From the NCBI GenBank assembly GCA_026936335.1, contig JAPMXV010000001.1, forward strand, positions 248,001-312,000: a stretch of 64,000 nucleotides of DNA, given 5' to 3'. The first letter of the stretch is position 1; each line of letters starts with the position of its first letter. This DNA is from Mantamonas sphyraenae (lineage: Eukaryota; CRuMs; Mantamonadidae). This document shows, piece after piece, positions 63,092 through 64,000 of the stretch. The position numbers and the translations under genes are program-made. The notes under the pieces were generated by a model, which was not told where the DNA came from, searched no databases, and saw only the letters and a list, made by a program, of their open reading frames with translations.

Positions 63092-64000
63092 ATGGCCGCT
63101 CGACGCACGACCTTGCTGCAGGTCGTCGTTGCCATTGTCCTTCTTTCCATCGTTTTCAACCTCGTCTCTGTCTTTTACACCGACAACACGGTGTCGAGAC
63201 GGCGGCACGGGAAAGGACAGCGTGTCGGGGAGGCGGAAGATGGCGACAGGCGCAGCCGCGGCCCGTCGAACCCGGCCAACCTGCCGCTGGAACCGAAGCT
63301 TCCAACAAAGCACCGCATTCACGTGTGTAACAACTCGGTGCCTTTAATTGCGTCGTGGGTGCATGCGTACACGGAGGAGGGCTGGACGCCGCCGGTGGCC
63401 CTCTCCGGTGTGACTGGCTGGACGCCACTGAGCAAAGACGTCCCTGCAGGTCGCATGTGCTACGTGGGCATCGAATCCACCTCGCGTACCTTTGTACGCG
63501 ACCAAACACACAACAGAACACAGGTGATTGAACACCCTGCTGTGTTTGTCTCGGACCTAGACGCGCTTGCGGGCCAGGTGCTTGTCGAAAGGTATGCCGA
63601 TCCACGGGCCCTACACATGTGTTGCATGCGAATAGAGAGGCAATGTGGTGCACGACTGACACATGCAATTGCGGTCGCAGTGAGGTGATGCAGGAAGCCG
63701 CCATACGCACGGGCGACGACCTGACGTCGTACGTGGACGTGGTCCTTGAATGCAACCCAGGCTGCAGGCACGTGCGCATTCGAGTCGTTACACGTCGCTC
63801 CATGAAGCCTTTCCCGCCTCCAGCGCCTGCCAATGTGTCGCAGGCCCAAGAGCGACTGCTGGAGCTCCGCAACTTTCGCACGGCCCCTCCCATCCCGTTT
63901 GGACGCCAGGACATGGGATTTGCCGTCATCCACACCGACGTTCTCTTTATTTTTGCCGGATTCTGCGGTGGGGGCTTCGGTCCAGGCGACTACGGCTGCG
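63092..64000 (+). CDS. Type II membrane protein, 5' part
   Basis: Exon 1 is 63092-63591 and exon 2 begins at 63681, in phase (donor GTATGC), still open at the window end, so the gene is truncated. An N-terminal signal anchor (TLLQVVVAIVLLSIVFNLV) follows MAARR, placing the rest in the Golgi lumen or outside. The lumenal part starts with a basic Pro/Arg region. The visible end reads FGRQDMGFAVIHTDVLFIFA, then GGGFGPGDYGC, which could be the start of a kelch or galactose-oxidase-like blade. Topology suggests a Golgi enzyme, but no catalytic motif is visible. Confidence 0.65.

Noticed and set aside
1-64000. CRISPR arrays, tRNA or rRNA genes, bacterial operons
   Set aside because: No regularly spaced repeats, no cloverleaf with TTCRANY-type arm and no rRNA blocks were seen. 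Spliced genes show the DNA is eukaryotic.

Overview
The window is nuclear DNA of a unicellular eukaryote with a compact genome. Most genes have one to four exons joined by short GT-AG introns (about 70-360 nt), intergenic gaps are often under 100 bp, and many genes are convergent or divergent pairs. Preferred 5' splice sites are GTACGT, GTGAGT, GTAAGT and GTATGT. Several 3' splice sites end CA-repeat tracts. The gene set includes a TOP3B-type topoisomerase, a farnesylation-ready PEX19, a CCP5-type deglutamylase (suggesting tubulin glutamylation and perhaps cilia), RasGAP, a TMC-like channel, NAPE-PLD-like hydrolases, PUF, USP16/45-like and two PPR proteins. This fits a free-living protist. The mix of animal-like (RasGAP, TMC, NAPE-PLD) and algal/stramenopile-like (PPR, DUF389) families does not let me name the lineage. 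No tRNA, rRNA or CRISPR array is visible.

Layout. 1-14.5 kb: 3' end of an ASNSD1-like gene, a secreted kelch/Cys-rich protein, a rhomboid protease, TOP3B, a CCCH+PUF RNA-binding protein and a DUF389 membrane protein. 14.8-29.4 kb: PPR protein, two secretory-pathway JmjC proteins (one with EF-hands), a USP-type deubiquitinase divergent from PEX19, an LMBR1-like membrane protein and a TruA pseudouridine synthase. 29.7-37.7 kb: a tandem pair of NAPE-PLD-like genes (the first with a one-base frameshift), a RasGAP-PHx4-C1 protein and a small Cys-cluster nuclear protein. 38.4-55.4 kb: a filamin-repeat type I membrane protein, a calcineurin-B-like EF-hand protein, a large EGF-like multipass protein, a CCP5-like carboxypeptidase, an ankyrin-SAM protein, a second PPR protein and another type I membrane protein. 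61-64 kb: a TMC-like membrane protein divergent from a truncated type II membrane protein.

The most unusual locus is 55.46-60.89 kb. A single-exon gene of 1,686 codons ends in a RuvC-like nuclease domain with the hallmarks of Fanzor (eukaryotic TnpB-like) RNA-guided nucleases: DxG, the displaced Glu of an E-x-x-T-S motif, a Cys zinc ribbon, and an RDV-type third motif. Fifteen nucleotides after its stop begins a ~158-nt stretch of nested inverted repeats around a perfect 10-bp hairpin, a candidate guide-scaffold RNA. The 3' arm of this structure also matches, 13 of 15 in inverted orientation, a sequence just upstream of the gene, so the gene and the structured RNA may lie between terminal inverted repeats of a ~5.4-kb mobile element. 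Most of the protein (about 1,400 residues before RuvC-I) matches nothing I recognise.
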